Source: Pedosphaera sp. (GTDB lineage: Bacteria > Verrucomicrobiota > Verrucomicrobiia > Limisphaerales > DSYF01). Taken from it: 32,471 nt of DNA. The stretch is taken from NCBI GenBank assembly GCA_017853715.1, contig JAFMIZ010000021.1:1-32471 (forward strand), given 5' to 3'. A model generated the notes under the pieces. That model was not told the DNA's origin and made no database searches. It saw only the letters and a list, made by a program, of their open reading frames with translations. The position numbers and the translations under genes are program-made. The stretch's first letter is position 1. Each line of letters opens with the position of its first letter. Below, one piece after another: positions 14,882 to 22,481 of the stretch.

Positions 14882-16561
14882 TCAGGATTGCGGAGGCTGG
14901 GCAGGTGCTTCCGCTACCGGAGCAGCCTCTGCAGCCGCCGCGGCCGTTGTGTCCGCCGGCGGCGCGGACTCCGTTAATGCCGGAGCGGGTTCCGTCGTGG
15001 CAGCTCTATCTTCCGCCAGACCCGCAGCGGGTGTCGCACTTGGCTCCTTTTTCTTCGGCTCCGGCCTAGGCGCTGGTTTCTTGGCCGTCTCCAGCAAGCC
15101 CGTGGTGGCGAATTCAATCACGTGCCCCTGATGGATCAACCAATGCAGGTCGGACACCACAGCAGTTTGCTCAGGTGTGGGCTCGGCGGGTTTGGCTTCC
15201 GCCGGGGCTGCGCCCTCGGCCACGGGAGCAGGGGCGGTTGGAGCAGGTGTTGGAGCAAGTGCCTCGACCAGTTCCTTGCGGGTGCACTTTTTGTTGTTGT
15301 TGATGAACTCAACAATCTTGCGCACCCCGTCGGAAACCGGCGTCGTTTCGAGATCGAGATACTTGGGGCGCGCCACCCAGACGTGCGTGACGGTCTTGTT
15401 GACCTTGAAGAACTGCAATCCGTGCTGCGCGAACTGCTGGCTCAATACCGTGGCCAGTTGCAACGGGAACCGCCGCTGGTCCTCGACCGTGATGCGATAC
15501 AGACGGGCGAGTCCCGGGCAACGCAGGTTGCGGGCGGTCTTGCCGCTGATGGTCATCGTCTCGACGGACTTGATGATGACCGGCGCGTGGACGGCGCGGA
15601 AATGATTCTCCACATCCTCCATCGTCGAGAGCTTCGGGGCGTCGGGGATGTTCAGGCAGATGTATTCCGTCTTCCAGCTCTGGTCTTCCACCCACTTCGC
15701 CACCACGGCCTCGTCCTTCACGATCTTGACGCGCGACTTGAACATGTCGAACGGCATCCTGGAAAAACGCTCCGCATGCAGCTCCTGCAACTTCTTCTGG
15801 TAATCGTGATGGTTCGGTGGGCCGAGAATGATGTCGCTCATGCCGCATTGCGCCACGAACGTGTATTTGCCCTTGGGCGGCTCCGTCTGGGTGCGCTCGG
15901 CCTGGTAGAACGTGGCGAGGTGCTGGCTCAACACGTGTTTCACCGCGTCGTCCTCGCTCAACCAGAGTGATTCATCCAAGGCGCAGCCGAACAATGGCTG
16001 CACCGGCTTGCCCTCGGCGTTCTTCTTCACCGCGAAGGTCGCCGCGTGACGCTCGGGCTTTTCCAAAATCATCAGCGCAATCTGGAACAAGGGGAACGCG
16101 CGGCCCGTCATGCGGATCTGCTTGGCCAGCATATCCACACCGGTGGAATCGGGCACCAACGAGAGATTCACCTCCGGCAAGGGCTGCGGCGTGGGACGTT
16201 CCTCGCGACGCGGGCCACGGTCATCATGGCGCGGACCGCCGGGGCCACGGCGTTCGCCGCCGCGACGATCACCACCCTGACCGCCTGGACGCGGACCGCC
16301 AAATCGTTGGCCGCCCGGGCCGCGACCGCCTTCCGGTCTTGGGCCGCCGGGTCCGCGCGCAGGGCGGGGACCGCCTTCACGGCGGGGGCCGCCGAAGCCG
16401 GGGCGTGGGCCGCCGCGGCGATCGCCGCGGCTGCCGCGATCAAAAGATTCCTCGCGCCCCTCGAATTTTGCGTAGCGATTGGCCTCGGCCGGCTCTTTCG
16501 CCCAAGCGGGTGCGAACAGGTTGTCCAGGTTGAACAGGTCGTTCTCGGGTTGATTGCTCAT
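14882..16561 (-). CDS. RGG-rich conserved hypothetical protein with Ala/Pro-rich tail
   Basis: A 559-residue protein of unknown function. Residues 1-35 begin with the acidic motif ENDLFNLDNLFAPAWAKEP. Residues about 36-125 are a low-complexity run of Gly, Arg and Pro with many RGG/RGP units, the kind of region that binds RNA in other proteins. Residues about 130-450 form the folded core, with LVPDSTGVDMLAKQIRMTGRAFPLFQIALMILEKPER, FGCALDESLWLSEDDAVKHVL, TFVAQCGMSDIILGPPNHHDYQ and RVKIVKDEAVVAKWVEDQSWKTEY. After residue 450 the sequence is mostly Ala, Pro and Glu. The core has no motif I can place. Nucleic-acid binding is inferred only from the RGG region. It has a clear terminator downstream and no operon partner. 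Confidence 0.85.
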   Translation of the reverse strand: MSNQPENDLFNLDNLFAPAWAKEPAEANRYAKFEGREESFDRGSRGDRRGGPRPGFGGPRREGGPRPARGPGGPRPEGGRGPGGQRFGGPRPGGQGGDRRGGERRGPGGPRHDDRGPRREERPTPQPLPEVNLSLVPDSTGVDMLAKQIRMTGRAFPLFQIALMILEKPERHAATFAVKKNAEGKPVQPLFGCALDESLWLSEDDAVKHVLSQHLATFYQAERTQTEPPKGKYTFVAQCGMSDIILGPPNHHDYQKKLQELHAERFSRMPFDMFKSRVKIVKDEAVVAKWVEDQSWKTEYICLNIPDAPKLSTMEDVENHFRAVHAPVIIKSVETMTISGKTARNLRCPGLARLYRITVEDQRRFPLQLATVLSQQFAQHGLQFFKVNKTVTHVWVARPKYLDLETTPVSDGVRKIVEFINNNKKCTRKELVEALAPTPAPTAPAPVAEGAAPAEAKPAEPTPEQTAVVSDLHWLIHQGHVIEFATTGLLETAKKPAPRPEPKKKEPSATPAAGLAEDRAATTEPAPALTESAPPADTTAAAAAEAAPVAEAPAQPPQS

Positions 16562-16681
16562 GACTGAAACACGTCAGGCGCGACTGAGGCGCCTCGAAAT
16601 GAATACAGCTTGAGCATGACTAGGCAGGCTGGGATTGGCAAGCCTTGCTTGGGCGGCACTGTCCGTCGCTTCTTGCTCGTA

Positions 16682-16741
16682 ATCTTGCTCCTACTCTTGA
16701 TTTCCTGCCGGCCCCGGGCGGATCAAGAGCATGCGCAAGAT
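16682..16741. repeat. Imperfect inverted repeat with AGCAAGA-type units
   Basis: ATCTTGC at 16682-16688 and CTCTTGAT at 16694-16701 are mirrored by ATCAAGAG at 16722-16729 and GCAAGAT at 16735-16741, separated by a GC-rich centre. It lies between the stop of the GH57 gene and the start of the RGG-rich gene, both on the minus strand. It may be a weak terminator or a degenerate repeat; there is no T tract. Confidence 0.5.
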
Positions 16742-16750
16742 CAAGACCCC

Positions 16751-18325
16751 CTAGGCCCAATACAGGTAATCCAAATTGGGGAACACATTGTCCGTGGCTT
16801 CGAGCTTTTTCAGTCCGGCTTCGTCAACAGTGTTGATGGTAAGCTGCTCGTAGAGGGACAGGAAGCGGAGCAGATGATCCTTCACGCGTTTCCTGGCATA
16901 ATCGGGGCTGGTGCCGGTGCGGAGGATGAACGGCCAGTCACTGGATTGGGCGAGCAGCAATTCCCGCGCGGCCTGGCGCAGGGCGCGGAGTTGCAGGCCG
17001 GTTGCGTCGGGGAACTTGCGGGCCAGCTCTGTCATGCGCGTTTGGGCGACGTTGAGGTGCGGGTAGATCCACTGGTTCGTTTCGTTGAGCCACACGCGGC
17101 AGTAACCCTCCTCGCCCCAGCTGGACGGGCTCGGCTCGGCAACTTGGTTGGTGGGATGCGCCCGGAGGTAATCATCGGGCGTGACGAGCGTGAAGACCTT
17201 CTGGTCGTAGCAGGCCTTGCGAACGAAGAGATCAAGGAACTCCGGGCCTTCGTGCCACCAATGGCCGAACAGCTCGGCGTCGTAGGGCGAGAGCAGCAAC
17301 GGTGGACGATCCATGACGCTGGCGAGATGCTGGAATTGTGTGATGCGGGCTTCGAGGAAATGTTGCGCGTGCTGGGCAGCGGCTTCGATGGCGTTGCGCC
17401 GGTGATAAAGGTGTTTCCCATGCCGGTCGCCTTCGATGCGCCAATACTTGAGTCCGGTAAACCCGCGATGTTCCGGCGACGGCAGGTAAGGCCGCACGTA
17501 ATCCATGTCGAGGTCGAAGCCGATGTCGCGGTAGAAATCGCGGTAACGTCCGTCGCCCGGATAGCCTTCCTGTCGGCTCCACACCTGCTTGGCGGATTCG
17601 AGGTCGCGACCGAACGCCGCGATGCCATTGGGCGTGAAGATGGGCGCGAACGCGCCGTAACGCGGACGCGGTTTGGCGTTCAGCACGCCGTGGGCGTCGA
17701 GGATGAACCAGCGGATGTTGGCTTCCTGCAGGACTTTTTCCACGCCCTCCGTGTAGGCGCATTCCGGCAGCCAGATGCCGCGCGGCGGGCGACCGAATGA
17801 CTCCTGATAGTGGTCGCGCGCAACGAGCATTTGCGCCCGCACGCTTTCGGGATGATTCGCCAGCAGGGGCAGCAGCCCGTGGGTCGCGCCCGTGGTGATG
17901 ACCTCCAGTCGGCCCAGGTCTTGAAGCTTTCGGAACGCTGCCAGCACGTCGCCGCCGTAAGCCTGATACGTCGCGCGCAGGGCGGTGAAGCGCTGGTGAT
18001 ATTGCGCGGCGAGGTCGTGCAGGTGGCGGTCGAGACGGGTGCGATGCGTTTCTTTCTCAGCCAGTTCGACGAGCCCGTTCAGGTGGGCGGCGGTGCGTTC
18101 GCGCAGCAGCGGATCCTGCAACATCGCGCACAGCGTCGGGCTGAGGGTGAGGGTGAGGCGCGTGTTCATGCCGTCGCGCACCCAGCCTTCGAGCACTTGG
18201 ATGAGCGGCAGGTAACATTCGGCAATCGCCTCGTAGAGCCAGGATTCCTCCAGAAACTTGGGATGTTCCGGATGCCGCACGAACGGCAGGTGCGCATGCA
18301 GCACGATCGAAAGGTAACCTTGCAT
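16751..18325 (-). CDS. GH57-family 1,4-alpha-glucan branching enzyme
   Basis: A 524-residue enzyme that makes alpha-1,6 branches in glycogen-like glucans. The start MQGYLSIVLHAHLPFVRHP holds the first GH57 conserved region (HAHLPF). The nucleophile is Glu188 in GIWLPECAYTEG and the acid/base is Asp349 in SPYDAELFGHWWHEGPEFL. Further conserved stretches are GVEKVLQEANIRWFILDAHGVL and SSWGEEGYCRVWLNETNQWIYPHL, then a C-terminal helical region. Length matches the archaeal/bacterial GH57 branching enzymes (about 520-560). ATG at 18325 is chosen over the open frame to 18364 because it begins the conserved region. It is divergent from the sugar carrier gene; the 160 bases between may carry both promoters. 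Confidence 0.92.
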   Translation of the reverse strand: MQGYLSIVLHAHLPFVRHPEHPKFLEESWLYEAIAECYLPLIQVLEGWVRDGMNTRLTLTLSPTLCAMLQDPLLRERTAAHLNGLVELAEKETHRTRLDRHLHDLAAQYHQRFTALRATYQAYGGDVLAAFRKLQDLGRLEVITTGATHGLLPLLANHPESVRAQMLVARDHYQESFGRPPRGIWLPECAYTEGVEKVLQEANIRWFILDAHGVLNAKPRPRYGAFAPIFTPNGIAAFGRDLESAKQVWSRQEGYPGDGRYRDFYRDIGFDLDMDYVRPYLPSPEHRGFTGLKYWRIEGDRHGKHLYHRRNAIEAAAQHAQHFLEARITQFQHLASVMDRPPLLLSPYDAELFGHWWHEGPEFLDLFVRKACYDQKVFTLVTPDDYLRAHPTNQVAEPSPSSWGEEGYCRVWLNETNQWIYPHLNVAQTRMTELARKFPDATGLQLRALRQAARELLLAQSSDWPFILRTGTSPDYARKRVKDHLLRFLSLYEQLTINTVDEAGLKKLEATDNVFPNLDYLYWA

Positions 18326-18485
18326 GAATGCGCGGAGGTTAGTCAGCCGCCGCGCAACATCCAATCCCGAACCGCGTGTGGTTCAACCAGAAGCGCACGT
18401 GCTTGGGGCGCACCGCACAAAAATGCGGGGCAATTGACCTTGCGGGTGATGGTCCGGGCTGGTGCAGTGGGTGGCTACATCCCCT

Positions 18486-19787
18486 ATGCAAAAGCCGCGT
18501 CTATCTTTCTGGCAGATCTGGAACATGAGTTTTGGGTTCTTCGGCATCCAGTTCGGCTGGGGGCTGCAGATGGGGAACATGAGCGCCATCTATGAATACC
18601 TCGGCGCCAAGGAGAGCGAACTCCCGCTGCTCTGGCTCGCTGCACCGCTCACCGGCTTGATCGTGCAACCCATCATCGGTCACATGAGCGATCGCACGTG
18701 GGGGCCATTGGGACGGCGACGCCCCTACTTTCTGGTGGGTGCCATCTGCGCGAGCTTGGCGTTGCTGGCGATGCCGCACAGTCCGGTGCTGTGGATGGCG
18801 GCGGGGTTGCTTTGGATTCTTGATGCGTCGGTGAATGTCAGCATGGAGCCGTTCCGGGCGTTCGTGGCGGACTTGCTGCCCGAGCAACAGCGTACCGTGG
18901 GCTTCGCGATGCAATCGGTGTTCATCGGCGCCGGCGCGGTCATTGCGTCGAAGTTGCCGGAGTGGCTGCACTCACACTTCAACGTCAGCATCACCACCGG
19001 GCCAGGACACCCCATTCCGCAGACGGTCACAGTGGCGTTCACGGTGGGAGCCGTCGTCTTTTTCCTCGCGGTGCTGTGGACGGTCTTTAGCACCAAGGAA
19101 CATCCGCCCGAAGACTTGGAGGCGTTGCGTGCCAAGAAGGCCGAGGGCTGGGGCGAAATCTGGACGGCGTTCAAGCAGATGCCCAAGCGGATGAAACAGC
19201 TCGCAGTCGTGCAGTTCTTCACTTGGTCGGCCTTGTTCGCCATGTGGATCTTTTTCGCGCCCTCGGTTGCCCGCGACATCCTTGGCGCCACGGACACCAG
19301 CTCCGATCTGTACAAAGAGGGCATCAACCTGGCGAACTCTTGCTTCGCGACTTACAACCTGGTCGCGTTCTTCGCCGCGATGGGCTTCTTGTGGCTCGGT
19401 CGCTTCGTGCGGGCAAAGCAAATCCACTTCGTTTCGCTGTTGTTGGGCGGGTTGGGGCTGGTGTCGCTGAGCGTGGTGCGCGAGCCGTCGATATTGATCG
19501 CAGCGTTTGTCGGTGTGGGTATTGCGTGGGCCTCGATTCTCTCCATGCCTTACGCGATGCTATCGAACGCGCTGCCCTCCGACCGCATGGGCGTTTACAT
19601 GGGCATCTTCAACTTCTTCATCGTCATCCCCCAAATCCTCGTCGCGCTGGTCCTGAGCCGCGTGATGGAATCGTTCCCCGAAGTCAGCCGCCTGATGGCC
19701 GTGGTCGCGGGCGGCGTCTGCATGTTGATCGCCGCCGCTGTCACGCTGCGGGTGAATGACAAGGAAGAGACGGCTGCGCCCGCATAG
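18486..19787 (+). CDS. MFS sugar transporter of the GPH/SLC45 type
   Basis: A 433-residue inner-membrane carrier with about twelve spans. The N terminus LSFWQIWNMSFGFFGIQFGWGLQMGNMSAIYEYLGA, the loop GHMSDRTWGPLGRRRPYFLVG and the FRAFVADLLPEQQRT motif are characteristic of the sucrose/maltose transporter group (plant SUT, SLC45 and bacterial relatives) that use a proton gradient. An insert between spans around residue 165 (HSHFNVSITTGPGHPIPQTV) is predicted extracytoplasmic. ATG at 18486 is chosen over GTG 18462 because it opens directly into the conserved segment. The neighbours, GH57 branching enzyme and GH13 amylase, suggest a malto-oligosaccharide or alpha-glucoside substrate; this is inference. 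Confidence 0.9.
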   Translation: MQKPRLSFWQIWNMSFGFFGIQFGWGLQMGNMSAIYEYLGAKESELPLLWLAAPLTGLIVQPIIGHMSDRTWGPLGRRRPYFLVGAICASLALLAMPHSPVLWMAAGLLWILDASVNVSMEPFRAFVADLLPEQQRTVGFAMQSVFIGAGAVIASKLPEWLHSHFNVSITTGPGHPIPQTVTVAFTVGAVVFFLAVLWTVFSTKEHPPEDLEALRAKKAEGWGEIWTAFKQMPKRMKQLAVVQFFTWSALFAMWIFFAPSVARDILGATDTSSDLYKEGINLANSCFATYNLVAFFAAMGFLWLGRFVRAKQIHFVSLLLGGLGLVSLSVVREPSILIAAFVGVGIAWASILSMPYAMLSNALPSDRMGVYMGIFNFFIVIPQILVALVLSRVMESFPEVSRLMAVVAGGVCMLIAAAVTLRVNDKEETAAPA

Positions 19788-19796
19788 CATGTTTTG

Positions 19797-19940
19797 GGGT
19801 GGCGCCGGCCTCTGGCCGGTGGTTTCGGGCGTCCCGCCCGAAACCGGCAGGATGGCTATACTTAATCAAATCAAGGGCGACCGCTCGCTGGGAAATCCGG
19901 CGAGACGCCGGATTTGGCAGGCCAGAGGCCTGCGCCACCC
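19797..19940. repeat. 144-bp nested palindromic repeat element
   Basis: The two ends are inverted copies (GGGTGGCGCCGGCCTCTGGC inward from 19797; GGGTGGCGCAGGCCTCTGGC read inward from 19940), about 21 of 23 bases matching. Inside are two tight hairpins: GGTTTCGGGCG/CGCCCGAAACC (19821-19845, three-base loop) and AAATCCGGCG/CGCCGGATTT (19893-19915, three-base loop). About 45 bases separate the hairpins. The element fills the gap between two convergent genes. It looks like a MITE or REP-type element and may also stop transcription from both sides. No transposase is present. Confidence 0.82.
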
Positions 19941-19957
19941 GCACAAAGCACCGCCAC

Positions 19958-21337
19958 CTACTTCGCCGCCCGGTGATAGAGGCGCCACTCGAAGGCGTTC
20001 AGGCGGAACAGGGGGAAACCGTTGCCAGTCACCTCCGGCGTTCCCGCGATGCGCACGGGCTTGAACTGGTCCGCGTGCATCACGTCCACCGAGCCAACGA
20101 CCGGGCGGTTTGACAGATTGATGACCGCCACGAACTCGTCTTTGCCATCCATGCGCATGAAGGTCACCAAGTCCCTCTCAGCGGAATTGCGCAACCAGAT
20201 GACGTCGCCCTTCGTGAAAGCAGGATGCACTTTTCGCAGCTTGATGAGTTCCTGATAAATCCCGCGCAGCGGCGGGCGTTCTTTCGGCTCCCAATAGACG
20301 GGCAGCTTCTCGAACAAGGCGGGCGCGCCGGATTCGGTGGCGTCGCCTGCTTCCATGCCGTTGTAGAACAGTGGCACGCCATCCAGCGTGAGCATCAACA
20401 CCTGCGCCGCCAGCGCGCCGCGAATGCCGAAGCGCGCCACCGCCCGTGCTTCGTCGTGATTGTCGGAGATGCGCAGATGCAGCGCGCCCGCGGGGAATTG
20501 GCGTCGGCTCTCCTCCCATGATGCGCGCAAATCCGAAGCCGGCGCCCCTTCGATCATCACGCGGTTCAACGTGGCGTGCAGCGGCCACGAGTAATCCATG
20601 TCGAACGCCTTACGCAACAGCTCCGGATGGCTGGCTTCGGCGAGCATCATGATGTTGGGATTGATCTGCTCCAGTTCCGTGCGGGCTTGCTCCCAGAAAT
20701 CGGTCGGCACCATGTAGGCCACATCGCAACGGAAGCCGTCCACGCGTCGCTCGCGCACCCAGTATTTGAGCACATCGATCATGTAGCGGCGCAGCTTCGG
20801 TTCGTCGTAGTTGAGCCAGGCCACGTCATGCCAGTCGGCCGGCGATTGGATTTTGCCGCCGGCATCGCGCTTGTAGAACTCCGGGTGCTTCATCATGACG
20901 CTGTCCCACGACGTGTGGTTGGCCACGATATCAATGGTCACCTTCAAGCCCCGTTGGTGCGCCGCAGCGACGAGCGCATCAAAATCAGCCGTGGTGCCGT
21001 AATCGGGGTTCAACGCATAATAATCCCGCACCGCATAGGGACTGCCGATCGAACCTTTCTTGAGCTTCTCGCCGATGGGGTGAACGGGCATCAGCCAAAG
21101 CACATCCACCCCCAGAGCTTTCAAGTCATCCAGCCGTGCCGTGATGCCCTTGAAATCTCCGGAAGGTGAGAAATTGCGCGGGAAGATTTCATAAATGACG
21201 CTGCCGCGCAGCCAGTCCGGCGCGGAGCGGACCGGAGTTGAATCCGCGGCCGGGGAGGCCGTGACGGTGCCGAGCGCCAGCAGCAGCGAGAGGCAGCATC
21301 GGCGGCCGCGTTTGGTGGAGAGGCGATGGATGTTCAT
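19958..21337 (-). CDS. Exported alpha-amylase family enzyme (GH13)
   Basis: A 459-residue glycoside hydrolase acting on alpha-glucans. The start MNIHRLSTKRGRRCCLSLLLALGTVTASPAA is a Sec signal peptide with a basic front, so the enzyme is periplasmic or secreted. The barrel begins WLRGSVIYEIFPRNFSPSGDFKGI. The GH13 conserved regions are seen as DIVANHT (about 137-142), DGFRCDVA with the nucleophile Asp205, MLAEAS with the acid Glu234, and RISDNHD with Asp295. A short C-terminal beta domain follows (LVTFMRMDGKDEFVAVINLSNRPV). The fold fits amylase, neopullulanase-like or oligo-1,6-glucosidase-like enzymes, and I cannot fix the exact linkage. ATG at 21337 is chosen because it starts the signal peptide; the frame is open to 21412. 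Confidence 0.92.
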   Translation of the reverse strand: MNIHRLSTKRGRRCCLSLLLALGTVTASPAADSTPVRSAPDWLRGSVIYEIFPRNFSPSGDFKGITARLDDLKALGVDVLWLMPVHPIGEKLKKGSIGSPYAVRDYYALNPDYGTTADFDALVAAAHQRGLKVTIDIVANHTSWDSVMMKHPEFYKRDAGGKIQSPADWHDVAWLNYDEPKLRRYMIDVLKYWVRERRVDGFRCDVAYMVPTDFWEQARTELEQINPNIMMLAEASHPELLRKAFDMDYSWPLHATLNRVMIEGAPASDLRASWEESRRQFPAGALHLRISDNHDEARAVARFGIRGALAAQVLMLTLDGVPLFYNGMEAGDATESGAPALFEKLPVYWEPKERPPLRGIYQELIKLRKVHPAFTKGDVIWLRNSAERDLVTFMRMDGKDEFVAVINLSNRPVVGSVDVMHADQFKPVRIAGTPEVTGNGFPLFRLNAFEWRLYHRAAK

Positions 21338-21460
21338 AACGTCGGGTTCACCCGCGCCATGGGACGAAGGGTGTTGCTTTGACGGTAGCGTACGCTCCCC
21401 GTGAACCTCCACCGCATGTTTATGCGAAGAATGACAGTTCGGTTCGCAACCGCAGAAACG

Positions 21461-21486
21461 AAAAAGGCCGGAGCAACGCTCCGGCC
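21461..21486 (-). terminator. Rho-independent terminator of the Cys-rich lipoprotein gene
   Basis: GGCCGGAGC (21466-21474) and GCTCCGGCC (21478-21486) form a perfect 9-bp stem with a three-base loop. On the minus strand it is followed directly by TTTTTCGTTTC. It sits 18 bases past the stop at 21504. Confidence 0.9.
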
Positions 21487-21503
21487 GTGAGGTCTGATCG
21501 GAA

Positions 21504-21671
21504 TTACTTCTTCGAGCAGGTGGCGCACTTGTCGCAGGTGGTGCCTGTGTCGGTGCAGCATTTCATGGCGCAGCCGGGCTTGCTTGGGCAGCAGGCGTTC
21601 TTATTGCAGGCGCAGCCGACCGCGAACGCAGCCACGGCCAATGAGAGGGCGATAACTTTGAGGTATTTCAT
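21504..21671 (-). CDS. 55-residue cysteine-rich lipoprotein
   Basis: A very short gene encoding MKYLKVIALSLAVAAFAVGC then a Cys-rich mature part. The lipobox is FAVGC with lipidation at Cys20. The mature 36 residues hold ten cysteines (20, 22, 27, 28, 34, 38, 39, 46, 49, 52), with CC pairs and the C-x2-C-x2-C ending CDKCATC. Apart from the lipidated Cys20, the others could bind metal or form disulfides. A weak AAAGAAG lies before the ATG, and a strong terminator follows, which supports a real gene of its own transcript. A hairpin at 21696-21727 lies in its leader. I know no named family for it. Metal binding or redox activity is an inference from composition. Confidence 0.75.
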   Translation of the reverse strand: MKYLKVIALSLAVAAFAVGCACNKNACCPSKPGCAMKCCTDTGTTCDKCATCSKK

Positions 21672-21695
21672 AGCTTCTTTGTTTTTGATTCGGAT

Positions 21696-21727
21696 CCAGC
21701 GTGCGAACCAACTTCTTTACACGCTGG
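21696..21727. promoter_or_regulatory. Perfect inverted repeat upstream of the Cys-rich lipoprotein gene
   Basis: CCAGCGTG (21696-21703) and CACGCTGG (21720-21727) are exact reverse complements around a 16-base AT-richer centre. It lies between the cytochrome c stop and the Cys-rich gene start, both on the minus strand, 25 bases before that start. It could be an operator, a leader hairpin or a terminator without a T tract. Confidence 0.5.
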
Positions 21728-21767
21728 CATGGAACCCTAAGCGAGGTTGGCTAATTGTCCAGCACCC

Positions 21768-22400
21768 TCACTGCACACCTGGCGCGTTGGTCAGCGAGGC
21801 CATGAAGGCGACCAGGTCGCGGAGTTCGTCGGTGCTCACCAGTGAGGCAAAATTATCCGGCATCGGTGATACGCCCGCCGCCCGCCGGATGATTTCCGAC
21901 TTGGGCACGGTTCGCTCACCGTCGTCCGGCGTGTGCAATGTGAGGGTGGTTTCGTTCTCGGACCGCAACACGCCCGAGAGGCCTGCGCCATTCGTCAATA
22001 CCACAATGACCGTCTCGTAACCCTTCGAGATGCTGGTGTTGGGGTGGATGAGTGACTCCAGCAGTTGCGCGGGTCCCAGTCGCGAGCCGATGCCGTCCAG
22101 GGCCGGGCCATTGTCGCCGCCTTGGTCGCCCACGCGATGGCAGCGTCCGCAGGAGGCCCCGGGTTTGTTGAAGAACACCTGGCGGCCCGCCCCGGGGTCG
22201 CCTCCAGTCAAGGTGTCACGAAAGTTGGCGGGCGGGTCGTTGGTTGATGCCTGAGGACGATAGTCAAATTTCTGGAACTGTTTCACGCGTTTGACTTCCG
22301 CACCCACCCACAAGATTGCCAGCACCACGGCGGCAATCGCAGCCGCCAACAGCAGGAGCGGCCACCGTGGGCGGGGATTTGGGCACTCGGGTTCCGTCAT
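21768..22400 (-). CDS. Membrane-anchored c-type cytochrome (Pirellula/Verrucomicrobium-type haem-binding domain)
   Basis: A 210-residue protein with one N-terminal span (residues 14-33, PLLLLAAAIAAVVLAILWVG) and a periplasmic monohaem domain. The haem motif is CGRCH (Cys84, Cys87, His88) inside GRQVFFNKPGASCGRCHRVGDQGGDNGPALDGIGSRLG. The stretches QLLESLIHPNTSISKGYETVIVVLTNG, LSGVLRSENETTLTLHTPDDGERTVPKSEI and PMPDNFASLVSTDELRDLVAFM match the domain known from Planctomycetes and Verrucomicrobia (TIGR02603 type); Met180 in SPMPDNF is the likely second axial ligand. In those phyla the domain is often fused to large dehydrogenase-like modules; here it stands alone on a membrane anchor. Partner enzyme unknown. 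It is divergent from recF. Confidence 0.92.
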   Translation of the reverse strand: MTEPECPNPRPRWPLLLLAAAIAAVVLAILWVGAEVKRVKQFQKFDYRPQASTNDPPANFRDTLTGGDPGAGRQVFFNKPGASCGRCHRVGDQGGDNGPALDGIGSRLGPAQLLESLIHPNTSISKGYETVIVVLTNGAGLSGVLRSENETTLTLHTPDDGERTVPKSEIIRRAAGVSPMPDNFASLVSTDELRDLVAFMASLTNAPGVQ

Positions 22401-22481
22401 TCACCCAAGATTCGCGCAGCGCCCGCCGGGCACAACTCGAAAAATCTCGCAGCCTTGCAGCGTCCTCCGCATCTTGCGCGC

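Noticed and set aside
15122-15970. 282-residue plus-strand frame within the RGG-rich gene
   Set aside because: It is an antisense shadow of a gene with strong codon bias, with no recognisable domain or start site.
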